A program made the position numbers and the translations under genes. Below, piece after piece: positions 39,721 to 49,222 of a DNA stretch of 64,000 nt. The notes under the pieces were generated by a model that ran no database searches, was not told the origin of the DNA, and worked only from the letters and a program-made list of their open reading frames with translations. Positions within the stretch are counted from its first letter, which is position 1. Each line of letters opens with the position of its first letter. The stretch is from Comamonadaceae bacterium (GTDB taxonomy: Bacteria; Pseudomonadota; Gammaproteobacteria; Burkholderiales; Burkholderiaceae_C): contig JAIYCG010000001.1 of the NCBI GenBank assembly GCA_027488115.1, positions 124,001-188,000 on the forward strand, read 5' to 3'.

Positions 39721-41751
39721 TCAATAAAGTCCGCGTTTGGTCAACAGCGGGGTCACTGTGGGTTCTCTGCCTCTGAAAGCAACATAAGCTTTCATCGGGT
39801 CTTGTCGATTTCCAGCTGAGTAGATGTGCTCGTAGAGTTTTTTTGCCGGCTCCTTGGCAAAAATGTCGCCTGCTTCCAAGAAAGCATCAAAACCATCGGC
39901 ATCTAACACCTCGGCCCACATGTAGACATAGTAAGCCGATGCGTAACTGTTAGATGAAAACAAATGCGAGAAATGTGGCAGCCTGTGTCGCATGCCAATG
40001 GCGGGGGGCATTTGAATGCTTTCAAGCGTGTTGAATTCAAACTCTTGAAAGTCCAAGTGTTCGATGTCGACAGTTTCATGAAGTGCTAAATCAACCAAGG
40101 CTGAAGACACATACTCAACGGTTGCAAAGCCTTGATTGAAAGTTTGTGCAGCCAAAATTTTGTCGATCAATGTGTCTGGCATGGGCTCTCCAGTTTCTTC
40201 ATGCAACGCAAATTCTTTCAATATTTGCGGTTGCATCAGCCAGTTTTCATAAACTTGAGAGGGAAATTCAACAAAGTCTCTGAGCACGCTGGTCCCTGAA
40301 AGGCGAGGGTATTTGACCTGAGACAACAGGCCATGCAAGCCATGACCAAATTCATGAAAGAGCGTTCTGGCGTCGTCTAAACTGAGAAGGGTTGGTTTTC
40401 CTTCAGGCCCTTGTGAAAAATTATTGTTGTTCACCACAATGGGGCGAACTTCCTGCGTGAGGTGCATCGGATCACGGTAGGTGCTCATCCATGCGCCAGA
40501 TCGTTTGCTGCTGCGAGCAAAGTTGTCACTTAAGAACAAGCCTACATGTTTTCCTTCTTCATTTGTAACGTCCCAGCCCGTGACTGAGGGGTGGTACTTG
40601 GCAATGTTTTCAAGTTGCTTAAAGTTCACACCAAACAATCGGTGCGACACATGGAACATGGCTTCCATGAGTTTGTTCAATTGCAGGTAGGGTTTGAGTT
40701 CTGCCTCATTCAAATTAAATTTTTCTTTGCGGACTTTTTCGGTCCAGTAGTGCCAATCCCAAGCAGCCAGGTCACTTAATCCTGAAAGCTTCTTCAAGTC
40801 TTCGCGCTCTTGAATGGCCCTTAATCTTGCTGGAGCCCAAACGCGCATGAGTAAATCTTTGGCATTGGCTGCTTGACCTGCCATGGTGTCAGCCAAGGCA
40901 AACTCTGAAAAATTCTTGTAGCCTAAAAGCTGTGCTTGGGCCAATCGAATTTTCAAAATCTTCTTCATCACCAGTGCGTTGTTGTGTTCGCCAGGGTTGT
41001 CGCCGCGCTTGCACCATGCAAGCCACATTTTTTCACGCAAGTCCCTTCGCTCGGAAAAGGTCATGAATGGCGTCAATGACGATCTGGAAAGCGTGAAGGC
41101 ATGGGCGTTGTCTTGCTCTAAACAACGTTCTTTGGCCAGCTGCTTGGCTGCACTCTTGACGAAATCGGGCAAACCTTTGAGCTGTTCTTCTTCAGTCAGA
41201 ACCAAGCAGAACGAGGCTTCATCAGCTAATACATTTTGTGAAAATTCTGTAAAACAACTAGCCAGCTGTTCTGAATAATTGGCAAAAGTCAGCCGGTCTT
41301 GGTCCTTGAGTTTGGCACCTGCACGAACAAAATCCAAATGGTACCGCTCTATCAAACGGACGCTTTCAGAATCCAAGCCTAAGTTGGCTCTATCTTGAAA
41401 GAGTGCGTCGATGCGTTCAAAGAGCTTGGCATTTAAAAACAAGGCTGCCGAATGTGCAGCAAGCCGAGGAGACATGTCGCGCTCAATGGCTTGAATTTCA
41501 GGAGAAGTGTGTGAGGCGCTCAAGTTGAAGAAAATCGCTGAAGTCTGGTTCAACAGTTCACCACTTCCTTCGAGTGCGACCAGCGTATTTTGAAAGCTAG
41601 GGCTCTCATTTTGATTGGCAATAGCTTGTATTTCAGCCTGGTGCATAGCCAAGGCTTGGTGAAAAGCTTCTGGAAAATGGGATGCATGAATGGCTTCAAA
41701 CGGCGGCATTTCAAAAGGTGTAGACCACATTTGGAGCAAAGGATTTGTCAT
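39721..41751 (-). CDS. prlC: M3-family oligopeptidase (oligopeptidase A, PrlC)
   Basis: The 676-residue protein matches oligopeptidase A in length and opens MTNPLLQMWSTPFEMPPFEA. The zinc-binding motif FHEFGHGLHGLLS contains the HExxH pair, and the third ligand glutamate should lie in the DFVEFPSQVYENW segment. There is no signal peptide, so it is cytoplasmic. Oligopeptidase A degrades short peptides, including cleaved signal peptides. It is divergent from the first oligopeptide ABC transporter, which could supply peptides to it; that link is inference. Confidence 0.9.
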   Translation of the reverse strand: MTNPLLQMWSTPFEMPPFEAIHASHFPEAFHQALAMHQAEIQAIANQNESPSFQNTLVALEGSGELLNQTSAIFFNLSASHTSPEIQAIERDMSPRLAAHSAALFLNAKLFERIDALFQDRANLGLDSESVRLIERYHLDFVRAGAKLKDQDRLTFANYSEQLASCFTEFSQNVLADEASFCLVLTEEEQLKGLPDFVKSAAKQLAKERCLEQDNAHAFTLSRSSLTPFMTFSERRDLREKMWLAWCKRGDNPGEHNNALVMKKILKIRLAQAQLLGYKNFSEFALADTMAGQAANAKDLLMRVWAPARLRAIQEREDLKKLSGLSDLAAWDWHYWTEKVRKEKFNLNEAELKPYLQLNKLMEAMFHVSHRLFGVNFKQLENIAKYHPSVTGWDVTNEEGKHVGLFLSDNFARSSKRSGAWMSTYRDPMHLTQEVRPIVVNNNNFSQGPEGKPTLLSLDDARTLFHEFGHGLHGLLSQVKYPRLSGTSVLRDFVEFPSQVYENWLMQPQILKEFALHEETGEPMPDTLIDKILAAQTFNQGFATVEYVSSALVDLALHETVDIEHLDFQEFEFNTLESIQMPPAIGMRHRLPHFSHLFSSNSYASAYYVYMWAEVLDADGFDAFLEAGDIFAKEPAKKLYEHIYSAGNRQDPMKAYVAFRGREPTVTPLLTKRGLY

Positions 41752-41981
41752 TTGAGTAAGTACTTATTTGGTATTGAAAAATTTGACTTTAAGGGTTTAC
41801 CTGAGGCCCAAGCCTCAATGAAGAAAATACACCTTAAATCGATCTTATTGTGACGAATTTATGTGATTTAGATTATTCTTCAAGCCTGAGCACTTTGGTG
41901 CAAATTTCCATTCCAAGATTGAGGAAGATTGTGCATTTTGTAGTTGGAATTCATGGGGCAAACAATGGGCGCTCCAAAGTC

Positions 41982-43784
41982 ATGCGATTCGAGCGAGCTT
42001 TGAAATTTGTCTGTCTCAGTCTGGTTTTAGGACTGAGTGGCGCAGTTGTGCTTGCCAGTCCCAATCCGAAAGCCAATCCTGCAGACCCTGAAAAGGTGTT
42101 GCGGGTGGCTTTCCCCACGCCAGAGACCGGCTTTGATCCTGTGCGTGTGAATGATCTGTATTCAAACACCATCACTGCGGCTATTTTCCAGCCACTGCTG
42201 ACCTACGACTGGTTGGCCATGCCGACTCAGATCGTACCGAATGCAGCGGAAGCCATGCCGGTCATTTCTGCTGACAGCAAAACCTACACCTTCAAAGTCA
42301 AAAAGGGCTTGTACTTCACGCCCGACGAAGCCTTCAAAGGACAAAGGCGAGAACTCACAGCGCATGATTTTGTGTACACCTTGTTACGCCATGCAGACCC
42401 TAAAAATCGAAGCCCACAGGTCTCTGACTTTGATGACAAGATTTTTGGATTCGCCGAATCCAGGAAGAAGGCGGTGGCCAGTGGCAAATTTGATTACGAT
42501 CAAAAACATCCTGGTATTTTCGCCCTAGACCGATACACCATGGTCATTCAACTGGTGCAGCCAGATCGAAATTTTCTGACATTGCTGACCAATCCATTTG
42601 CGGGCGGGATGGCCCGTGAAGTTGTCGAAAAATACGGGTTTGAGGGAACCATGTCCAACCCTGTTGGAACAGGGCCTTACATCCTTGAAAAGTGGGTCCG
42701 TGGTTCTAAAATTATTCTCAAAGCCAACCCTGAATTTCCAGGCTTTGTTTGGGATTTCCAACCGCCGGCCAACAAGCCCGTTGAGCTTCGAATTGCCAAC
42801 CAAATGCAGGGCAGACAAATGCCTCAGATTGGCCGTGTCGAAGTCAGCATCATTGAAGAGCCTCAGTCAATGTGGTTGGCGTTCAGCGGCAAAGAAATTG
42901 ATGCGGTGGCCGTACCTCCCTCTTTCATTGAAAAAGCTCTGACCCCCAACAACGACTTGCTTCAAACTTGGGTGGCACAAGGTGTCAACATGTACAGAAG
43001 TGTTGAGCCCGATATTCGCTACCAATTCTTCAACATGAAGGATCCCGTCATCGGTGGCTATACCCCTGAAAAAATTGCGCTTAGACGCGCCATCATCATG
43101 GGTTTTGATGTCGATGAAGAAATTCGTGTCATTCGAAAAGGACAAGCCGTCAAAGCGCAGCAAATGGTCTCCCCAGTCATTGCAGGGCATGATCCGAATT
43201 ACAAAAGCATTGTGAAATTCAGTCCCTTGTCGGCCAATGCTTTGTTAGATCAATTTGGTTACAAGAAGGATGCCAAGGGGTATCGCAACATGCCCGACGG
43301 CAAACCACTTGTGTTCACTATTTACTCCTCCACATCTTCTATCGATCGTGAAAGAGATGAGCTTTGGAAGAAATCAATGGACCGCATAGGTATTCGCCTC
43401 AAGGTTAAGAAAGACAAGTTTCCTGAAATGCTGAAGCAGGGCAAACAATGTGCCATACCTTCTTGGGCCTTGGGTTGGACCCGCTCTTCCGAGGCCGAAT
43501 TTGTGATGAAACTCTTGTATTCCAAAACCATTGGTCAAAACAATTACGCTTGTTTTGAAAATGCAGAATACGACGCCTATTTTGAACAACTTAAGCGCTT
43601 GCCAGATGGCCCTGAACGCACTCGCGTTTTGCACAACATGTATCGCTTGATGGAGGTCAATGGGGTGCTGGGCTTGAGTTCAACTGGTATCGCCACAAGG
43701 CTCAGCCATCAGCGTTTGGAAGGCTATCGCAAACACCCCTTGATCTTGGGCGATTGGATTTACTATGACATTCAAAAACCTTAA
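41982..43784 (+). CDS. Oligopeptide-type ABC transporter substrate-binding protein (system 1)
   Basis: The start MRFERALKFVCLSLVLGLSG gives a signal peptide cut near VLASP and 600 residues in total; the track ORF is 44 codons longer without a signal. The mature protein is a family 5 binding protein: RVAFPTPETGFDPVRVND at the N-terminus, NPVGTGPYILEKWVRGSK in the middle and KKDAKGYRNMPDGKPL towards the end. Such proteins bind peptides, nickel chelates or opines. It heads a four-gene set with two permeases and a double ATPase. The upstream gap shared with prlC holds a small hairpin TGAGGC/GCCTCA at 41802-41817. Confidence 0.88.
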   Translation: MRFERALKFVCLSLVLGLSGAVVLASPNPKANPADPEKVLRVAFPTPETGFDPVRVNDLYSNTITAAIFQPLLTYDWLAMPTQIVPNAAEAMPVISADSKTYTFKVKKGLYFTPDEAFKGQRRELTAHDFVYTLLRHADPKNRSPQVSDFDDKIFGFAESRKKAVASGKFDYDQKHPGIFALDRYTMVIQLVQPDRNFLTLLTNPFAGGMAREVVEKYGFEGTMSNPVGTGPYILEKWVRGSKIILKANPEFPGFVWDFQPPANKPVELRIANQMQGRQMPQIGRVEVSIIEEPQSMWLAFSGKEIDAVAVPPSFIEKALTPNNDLLQTWVAQGVNMYRSVEPDIRYQFFNMKDPVIGGYTPEKIALRRAIIMGFDVDEEIRVIRKGQAVKAQQMVSPVIAGHDPNYKSIVKFSPLSANALLDQFGYKKDAKGYRNMPDGKPLVFTIYSSTSSIDRERDELWKKSMDRIGIRLKVKKDKFPEMLKQGKQCAIPSWALGWTRSSEAEFVMKLLYSKTIGQNNYACFENAEYDAYFEQLKRLPDGPERTRVLHNMYRLMEVNGVLGLSSTGIATRLSHQRLEGYRKHPLILGDWIYYDIQKP

Positions 43785-43796
43785 AGGCACAGAAGC

Positions 43797-44735
43797 ATGA
43801 GTGCCTACATCTTTCGCCGAATCTGGCAAATGATTCCTACCCTAGCGGGTGTGATCTTGTTGGTTTTTTTCCTTTTCAATTGGATCGGCGGTGACCCCGC
43901 CTATGTGCTGGCGGGTTTGTTTTCAAATCAGGAACAAATTGACAGCATTCGGGCTGAATTGGGTCTTGATCAGCCGCTGGCAGTGCAGCTGTGGATTTTT
44001 GTCAAACAAGTTGCCACTTTCAATTTTGGCAACAGTTGGACCACAGGTGAATCGGTCGCCGATATTTTTGCAACACGCTTGCCTGCTTCTCTGACATTGA
44101 TGGCGCCTTTGCTCATCATTGAAACTCTCATTGCCTTGGTCCTTGCCTTGGGACTTGCGTGGGTGCGAGGGTCTTCAATTGACCGTGGCACCATGGTCGT
44201 GTTCACGGCATTGATGTCGGTCAGTATTTTGGTCTTCATCATTTTGGGCCAGTATGTGCTGGCATACCGTTTGGGCTGGTTTCCAGTGCAAGGGTGGAGC
44301 GACAACTATTGGAAAAACATCAGCACCTATGCCCCATTACCCATCTTGCTTGGGTTGGTGGTTAGCATTGCACCCAACACGCGGTTGTTCAGAAGTTTTG
44401 TGCTCGACGAAGTCGATCAAGATTATGTTCGAACAGCCAGAGCCAAGGGCCTTTCTGAGCCACGGGTGATGTTTGTGCATGTTTTACGCAATGCCTTAAT
44501 TCCAGTCATCACGTTTGTTATTTCCAATCTGCCTGGCCTTTTGCTAGGAGCGTTCTTGTTGGAAAGGTTCTTTGGCATTCCGGGCGTTGGTCGTGAAATC
44601 ATTTTGGCTGTAGAGCGAAGTGATTTCCCAGTGATCAAGGCCGTCACTGTTTACGTGGCCATTGCCACCATGATTTTCAATTTGATGGGTGATGTTTTGT
44701 ATCGCCTGACCGACCCGCGTGTTCAATTGCGCTGA
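43797..44735 (+). CDS. Oligopeptide-type ABC permease, DppB-like (system 1)
   Basis: The 312-residue inner-membrane protein has about six segments and the permease coupling loop DYVRTARAKGLSEPRVMFVHVLRNALIPV, the hallmark of DppB/OppB proteins. The opening MSAYIFRRIWQMIPTLAGVI is typical. It is 12 bases after the binding-protein gene and forms the channel with the DppC-like partner encoded next. Confidence 0.92.
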   Translation: MSAYIFRRIWQMIPTLAGVILLVFFLFNWIGGDPAYVLAGLFSNQEQIDSIRAELGLDQPLAVQLWIFVKQVATFNFGNSWTTGESVADIFATRLPASLTLMAPLLIIETLIALVLALGLAWVRGSSIDRGTMVVFTALMSVSILVFIILGQYVLAYRLGWFPVQGWSDNYWKNISTYAPLPILLGLVVSIAPNTRLFRSFVLDEVDQDYVRTARAKGLSEPRVMFVHVLRNALIPVITFVISNLPGLLLGAFLLERFFGIPGVGREIILAVERSDFPVIKAVTVYVAIATMIFNLMGDVLYRLTDPRVQLR

Positions 44736-44752
44736 AATCCAATCACTCCATT

Positions 44753-45850
44753 ATGAATATGCACAGTCATCCTATTTCAGCTGAGGGCGCGCACACGCCT
44801 TTGAGCAGTTCTCTCAAACAAAACTTAAGCGAACAAGTCAGCGAAGGTGCATGGGCTTTGGCTTGGCGTCGATTTAAATCTGATCGCGTTGGGGTGTGGA
44901 GCGGCATCACAGTGGTGCTCAGTTTAGCCTTGGTGTTCACGACCTTGTTGGGGTCATTGGCTTCAGATTGGGAAAAAGAGGTGGCCATTAGCAACGCACC
45001 GCCTTCATGGGTCATGGGTGGCATTCAGGGGTCTGACGCCAGCAAGACCATGCCAGAGCTTGTTCTTTACGAGCCCACGCCAACTGACGTGTTAGACCCC
45101 ATTGCACCTCAGTGGGAGCTGGCTCAAAAAGCCGTCAAACCTGCAGGCGAAAAGGTCAATGCTTTGGCAACTCATCTGCCCATGGGCTCCGACAAGTGGG
45201 GGAGAGACGTTTTGGCCAAGACAATCAAAGGTGCCGAAACCAGCATCTTGGTGGGCTTGGCAGCTGCTTTCATGGCCACGCTACTGGGTTCTGTATTGGG
45301 GGCTGTTTCTGGTTGGTACGGAGGCATTGTGGATGACTTGAGCAATTGGCTTTACAACGTTTTTCATTCCATTCCTGGTATTTTGCTGATCCTGGCCATT
45401 GCAGCTGTTCTGAACACCAAGGGCACCATGGCTGTAGTTCTGATATTGGGAACCACAGGTTGGACGGGTACATACCGATTGATTCGGGGAGAATACATGA
45501 AGCACCGAAACAGAGAGTATGTGAGGGCGGCAGATGCCATCGGCGCTTCCAACAATCGCCGCATGTTTGTTCACATCTTGCCCAATGTGAGCCACGTCAT
45601 CTTGGTCCAGTTTTCTCTCTTAACGGTCTCTTGTATCAAAGCCGAAGTCATTTTGTCTTTCCTCGGATTTGGCGTGCCAGTTGATGGCGTTTCATGGGGA
45701 ACCATGCTCACCGAAGCACAAAACGATTTGCTGGTTGGATATTGGTGGCAACTCTTGTCTGCCACCGTTGCCATGTCCATTTTCGTCACTGGTTTGTCCC
45801 TTCTTACAGACTCATTGCGGGATGCCTTAGATCCCAAAGTGATTCACTAA
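44753..45850 (+). CDS. Oligopeptide-type ABC permease, DppC-like (system 1)
   Basis: The 365-residue inner-membrane protein carries the DppC motif LPMGSDKWGRDVLAKTIKGAETSILVG and the coupling loop EYVRAADAIGASNNRRMFVHILPN. It is longer than the usual 280-300 residues because of an extra periplasmic stretch of roughly 70-80 residues between the first membrane segment and that motif. That enlargement is typical of YejE-like permeases of large-peptide importers. It pairs with the DppB-like protein. Confidence 0.9.
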   Translation: MNMHSHPISAEGAHTPLSSSLKQNLSEQVSEGAWALAWRRFKSDRVGVWSGITVVLSLALVFTTLLGSLASDWEKEVAISNAPPSWVMGGIQGSDASKTMPELVLYEPTPTDVLDPIAPQWELAQKAVKPAGEKVNALATHLPMGSDKWGRDVLAKTIKGAETSILVGLAAAFMATLLGSVLGAVSGWYGGIVDDLSNWLYNVFHSIPGILLILAIAAVLNTKGTMAVVLILGTTGWTGTYRLIRGEYMKHRNREYVRAADAIGASNNRRMFVHILPNVSHVILVQFSLLTVSCIKAEVILSFLGFGVPVDGVSWGTMLTEAQNDLLVGYWWQLLSATVAMSIFVTGLSLLTDSLRDALDPKVIH

Positions 45851-45864
45851 GCCCCATTGATTGA

Positions 45865-47673
45865 ATGCTTGACATGGCAACACGCAGATCCCCTCCACCC
45901 ATCGCCCAAATTTCTGACAATTTGTTGGAAGTTAAAAACCTGACCGTCGATTTCATCAGCGCTTCCAAAGCCCCTGTACGAGCTGTTGAGTCGGTTTCAT
46001 TTGTGATTCCTCGTGAACGCACCGTAGCCTTGGTCGGTGAGTCTGGCAGCGGCAAGTCGGTCAGTGCATTGGCCATCATGGGCTTGTTGCCACCACAAAA
46101 TGCCATCCTTGGATTGCACTCATCCATTGAGTATGACAACCGGTCTTTGTTAAGTCTCTCCAGGTCAGATTGGCAACTCATTCGGGGCTCTCGAATTGCG
46201 ATGATCTTTCAAGATCCAATGACCTCACTCAACCCTGTTTACACCGTTGGCTTTCAACTGGCAGAGATGCTGAAAGTTCACAAGCATTTTTCAAACAAAC
46301 AGGCCTCTGCACGCGCTTGTGAACTGTTGGAAGAAGTAGGTATTCCCGAGCCCCAAAAACGCGTCAACGCTTACCCGCACGAACTTTCAGGTGGCCAACA
46401 GCAACGCGTCATGATTGCCATGGCATTGGCCTGTGAGCCAGAACTTTTAATTGCTGATGAACCCACTACGGCTTTGGATGTGACCGTTCAACGCCAAATT
46501 TTGATGCTGCTTGCTGAGTTGCGCGAAAGACGACGCATGGCAATGCTTTTCATCACCCACGATTTGGGCTTGGTCAGCGAAATCGCTGACCATGCAGTGG
46601 TCATGCGCAAGGGCACAGTTCGTGAAGCGGGTCCTGTCAGAACCCTCTTCAGCCAGCCACAAGACGCTTACACCAAGGCACTTTTAAGTTGCCGTCCTAG
46701 TGTGGAGCGACAGGGCAAAAGACTTTTAACGATTGACGATTGGATGTCATCCAGCACAGGTTCGGTGAATGCCGACAGTGCACCGTTTGACTTTTTGCCA
46801 GTTGCGACGGAACCAGCACAAGCTCCAGCAACGCCAGATGCCAATGCACAGGCTAAGGCGAAGGAACAATTTCAACAGCCCTTATTAGAGGTACAAGGAC
46901 TGCGCAAAGTGTTCAAGCGTTCTGGGCCGTGGTTCCAAAGAGACGATTTTGTTGCAGTCGAAAACGTCGGATTTCAACTCATGCGCGGCCAAACTGTTGG
47001 CTTGGTGGGTGAGTCGGGCTCGGGGAAAACCACTGTTGGATTGTGTCTACTTAGACTTCACGAAGCTTCAGCCGGCAAGGTGCTTTTTGATGGTCGGAAT
47101 TTGTTGGATATGTCGAGCATTGAGTTCGCAACTTACAAACGCAGGCTTCAAATTGTTTTTCAAAATCCCTATGCTTCATTGAATCCTCGATTTACAGTGG
47201 GCGAAATTTTGAGTGAGCCCATGCAACTCCACGGCATTGGCACTCACAGTGCTGATTGGGAGAAAAAATCTCTCAGTTTGCTAGACAAAGTAGGCATGCC
47301 TGCTTCTGCCTTAAAGCGTTACCCCTTTGAATTTTCTGGAGGGCAGCGCCAGCGAATTGCCATTGCCCGTTCTCTGAGTTTGTCACCGGAGGTGGTGGTG
47401 CTCGATGAAGCTGTTTCAGCCCTAGATGTTTCTGTTCAAGCGCAGGTACTGAATTTGCTGAAAGATTTACAAAAAGAATTGGGCCTGAGTTACTTGTTCA
47501 TTTCGCACGATTTAGAAGTGGTGCGTTACATGTCCGACTCTCTGTTGGTCATGAACAAAGGCCACGTGGTAGAGCAAGGTGACGCCGCTCAAATTTACCA
47601 ATCACCTCAGCACCCTTATACCCAGACACTGCTTGCAGCTGTCCCCAAAGTGCAAGAATCCATCGGCGTTTAA
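45865..47673 (+). CDS. Oligopeptide ABC transporter, double ATP-binding protein (DppD-DppF fusion)
   Basis: This 602-residue protein contains two full ABC ATPase domains. The first has GESGSGKSV near residue 58 and [16 protein letters not shown]; the second has GESGSGKTT and [15 protein letters not shown]. Each has a Walker B ([12 protein letters not shown] and [12 protein letters not shown]). A linker rich in Ala and Pro lies near residues 295-335. The layout matches YejF-type fused ATPases. ATG at 45865 or at 45874 could be the start; I keep the first. It ends 17 bases before the convergent MFS gene. Confidence 0.9.
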   Translation: MLDMATRRSPPPIAQISDNLLEVKNLTVDFISASKAPVRAVESVSFVIPRERTVALVGESGSGKSVSALAIMGLLPPQNAILGLHSSIEYDNRSLLSLSRSDWQLIRGSRIAMIFQDPMTSLNPVYTVGFQLAEMLKVHKHFSNKQASARACELLEEVGIPEPQKRVNAYPHELSGGQQQRVMIAMALACEPELLIADEPTTALDVTVQRQILMLLAELRERRRMAMLFITHDLGLVSEIADHAVVMRKGTVREAGPVRTLFSQPQDAYTKALLSCRPSVERQGKRLLTIDDWMSSSTGSVNADSAPFDFLPVATEPAQAPATPDANAQAKAKEQFQQPLLEVQGLRKVFKRSGPWFQRDDFVAVENVGFQLMRGQTVGLVGESGSGKTTVGLCLLRLHEASAGKVLFDGRNLLDMSSIEFATYKRRLQIVFQNPYASLNPRFTVGEILSEPMQLHGIGTHSADWEKKSLSLLDKVGMPASALKRYPFEFSGGQRQRIAIARSLSLSPEVVVLDEAVSALDVSVQAQVLNLLKDLQKELGLSYLFISHDLEVVRYMSDSLLVMNKGHVVEQGDAAQIYQSPQHPYTQTLLAAVPKVQESIGV

Positions 47674-47690
47674 GTTGCCTTGATCTGAAT

Positions 47691-48962
47691 TCAGCCTGGA
47701 GTGCTTGAAGTTTCTTTGATCTCAGGCAGCTTTTTGATTGATTTCAAGTAAGGTCTCAATGTGGCCACCACAGCCACCATCAGGGAGCCCAATCCGGCGC
47801 ACAGAAGTGAGCTTCGCATGCCAATGTGCTCTGCCATCCAGCCGCCTAACAGCGCACCTGGCGCAGCGGGCAAAGTAATTAACCAACGCATGGTAGTGGT
47901 CATGCGTCCCAGAAGATCTGTGGGAGTGAAAGCTTGCCTAAGCGATAAAAAATTAACAAAGAGCAGGGTGGCGCCCCAGCTGAAACAAATGAGCATCCAT
48001 GAAAACAAAAAGATACTGGGGAGCCAGCCCTCAAACAACAATAGACTGATCCAGCCCACTGAGGTGATGGCAATGCCCACAATGAGTGCGGGCCCTAAGC
48101 CAATTTTTTTTGAAATGGGAGGGCCAGCCATGCCACCCAAAACAGATCCAATGCCCATAGCTACAAAACTTGAGGCCACCAAAGTTTCATCAAGTCCCAA
48201 GTCTTTGACTGCAAAAATAATCTGAACAGAAAGCGCCACTTGAGCAAAAAACTGCCATGCGCCCACGGTGGCAGCCATTTCAATTAGCATCGGATGAGAT
48301 CGAACAAAGTTAAGACCTTTCATGAGTTCATCTTTGAAGGATCTGTCTTTCCATGTTGATCTTGGCGCCACTTCTTCCTTGATGCGAATGCCTTTCAGCA
48401 TTAGGACTGACCCAATTAGGAGCAAAGCATCCATGACCAATGCCAAAGGTGCCCCAAAGACACGGATTAAGATGCCCGCGAGTCCGGGTCCCATGACTTC
48501 CGCCATGGAACCTGCAATGGCATTTTGAGAATAGGCTTCGACCAATTTGTCACGCCCAACCAATTGGGTGAGAACCAATTGCGAGGCCGAGCCCGCAATG
48601 GTGTAGACCGCACCGATGGCAAAGCTCACCACGTACATGAGGTTAATGCTTAGGAGGTCAAGGGCCCATGCTAAGGGAATGGTTAACAGTGACAGCCCCA
48701 TGACAATCTCACCTGCAATGTAGACGGGTAGTTTTTGCATCCGGTCAAGGAGCACGCCGCCTGGCAATGACAGCAACACAAAGGGCGCGATTTCCATGGC
48801 GGTGAGCAGGCCCATTTGTGTGGGTGTGGCATCAAGCAAGAAAACGGCAGTAAGTGGCAGTGCAAGCAGGGTAATTTGCCCGCCTAAATTGCTGAACAGG
48901 ATGGAGAACCACATCCGCCTGTATCCAGGAATTTTGAACAAGGGGCTTTTGAAAATGTTCAT
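47691..48962 (-). CDS. MFS transporter (EntS-like exporter family)
   Basis: The 423-residue protein has about 12 membrane segments. The opening MNIFKSPLFKIPGYRRMWFS then FSNLGGQITLLALPL, and SLPGGVLLDRMQKLP at the loop between segments 2 and 3, match the enterobactin-exporter-like branch of MFS. Members export siderophores, macrolides or unknown compounds; nothing nearby shows the substrate. It is convergent with the oligopeptide ATPase gene and lies beside tRNA-Ser. Confidence 0.82.
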   Translation of the reverse strand: MNIFKSPLFKIPGYRRMWFSILFSNLGGQITLLALPLTAVFLLDATPTQMGLLTAMEIAPFVLLSLPGGVLLDRMQKLPVYIAGEIVMGLSLLTIPLAWALDLLSINLMYVVSFAIGAVYTIAGSASQLVLTQLVGRDKLVEAYSQNAIAGSMAEVMGPGLAGILIRVFGAPLALVMDALLLIGSVLMLKGIRIKEEVAPRSTWKDRSFKDELMKGLNFVRSHPMLIEMAATVGAWQFFAQVALSVQIIFAVKDLGLDETLVASSFVAMGIGSVLGGMAGPPISKKIGLGPALIVGIAITSVGWISLLLFEGWLPSIFLFSWMLICFSWGATLLFVNFLSLRQAFTPTDLLGRMTTTMRWLITLPAAPGALLGGWMAEHIGMRSSLLCAGLGSLMVAVVATLRPYLKSIKKLPEIKETSSTPG

Positions 48963-49013
48963 AGGCTAAGTAACAAACCCCACTAAAACAAGGTTCTAGC
49001 AGGGTTTCAAATA

Positions 49014-49103
49014 TGGCGGAGCAGGCGGGATTCGAACCCGCGGTGGGGATAAACCCACACACGCTTTCCAGGCGTGCGACTTAAACCACTCATCCACCGC
49101 TCC
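49014..49103 (-). tRNA. tRNA-Ser (anticodon GGA)
   Basis: The 90-base gene reads GGAGCGGTGGATGAGTGG at its 5' end on the minus strand and closes with CCTGCTCC-G-CCA. The long variable arm typical of serine tRNAs is GTGGGTTTATCCCCAC. The anticodon loop CTGGAAA places GGA at 49067-49069. The 3' CCA is encoded. It reads UCC and UCU codons. Confidence 0.96.
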
Positions 49104-49171
49104 GAGCTTTTGAGTATAGCAGTTTAGGCATAGTTTCTTGAGCCCAAAAGCCGCTGTCAGGCCGTTTATTC

Positions 49172-49204
49172 ATTACACTTCGCCCCTGTTGTGTAATTTT
49201 TTTG
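49172..49204 (+). promoter_or_regulatory. Hairpin with T-tract in the leader of the decarboxylase gene
   Basis: ATTACAC (49172-49178) pairs with GTGTAAT (49191-49197) across a 12-base loop and is followed by a run of Ts to about 49203, ending 19 bases before the ATG. It could be an attenuator, an operator dyad or a weak terminator of upstream transcription. The stem is AT-rich, so the call is tentative. Confidence 0.35.
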
Positions 49205-49222
49205 ACCCAAGGCAGGGACCTT

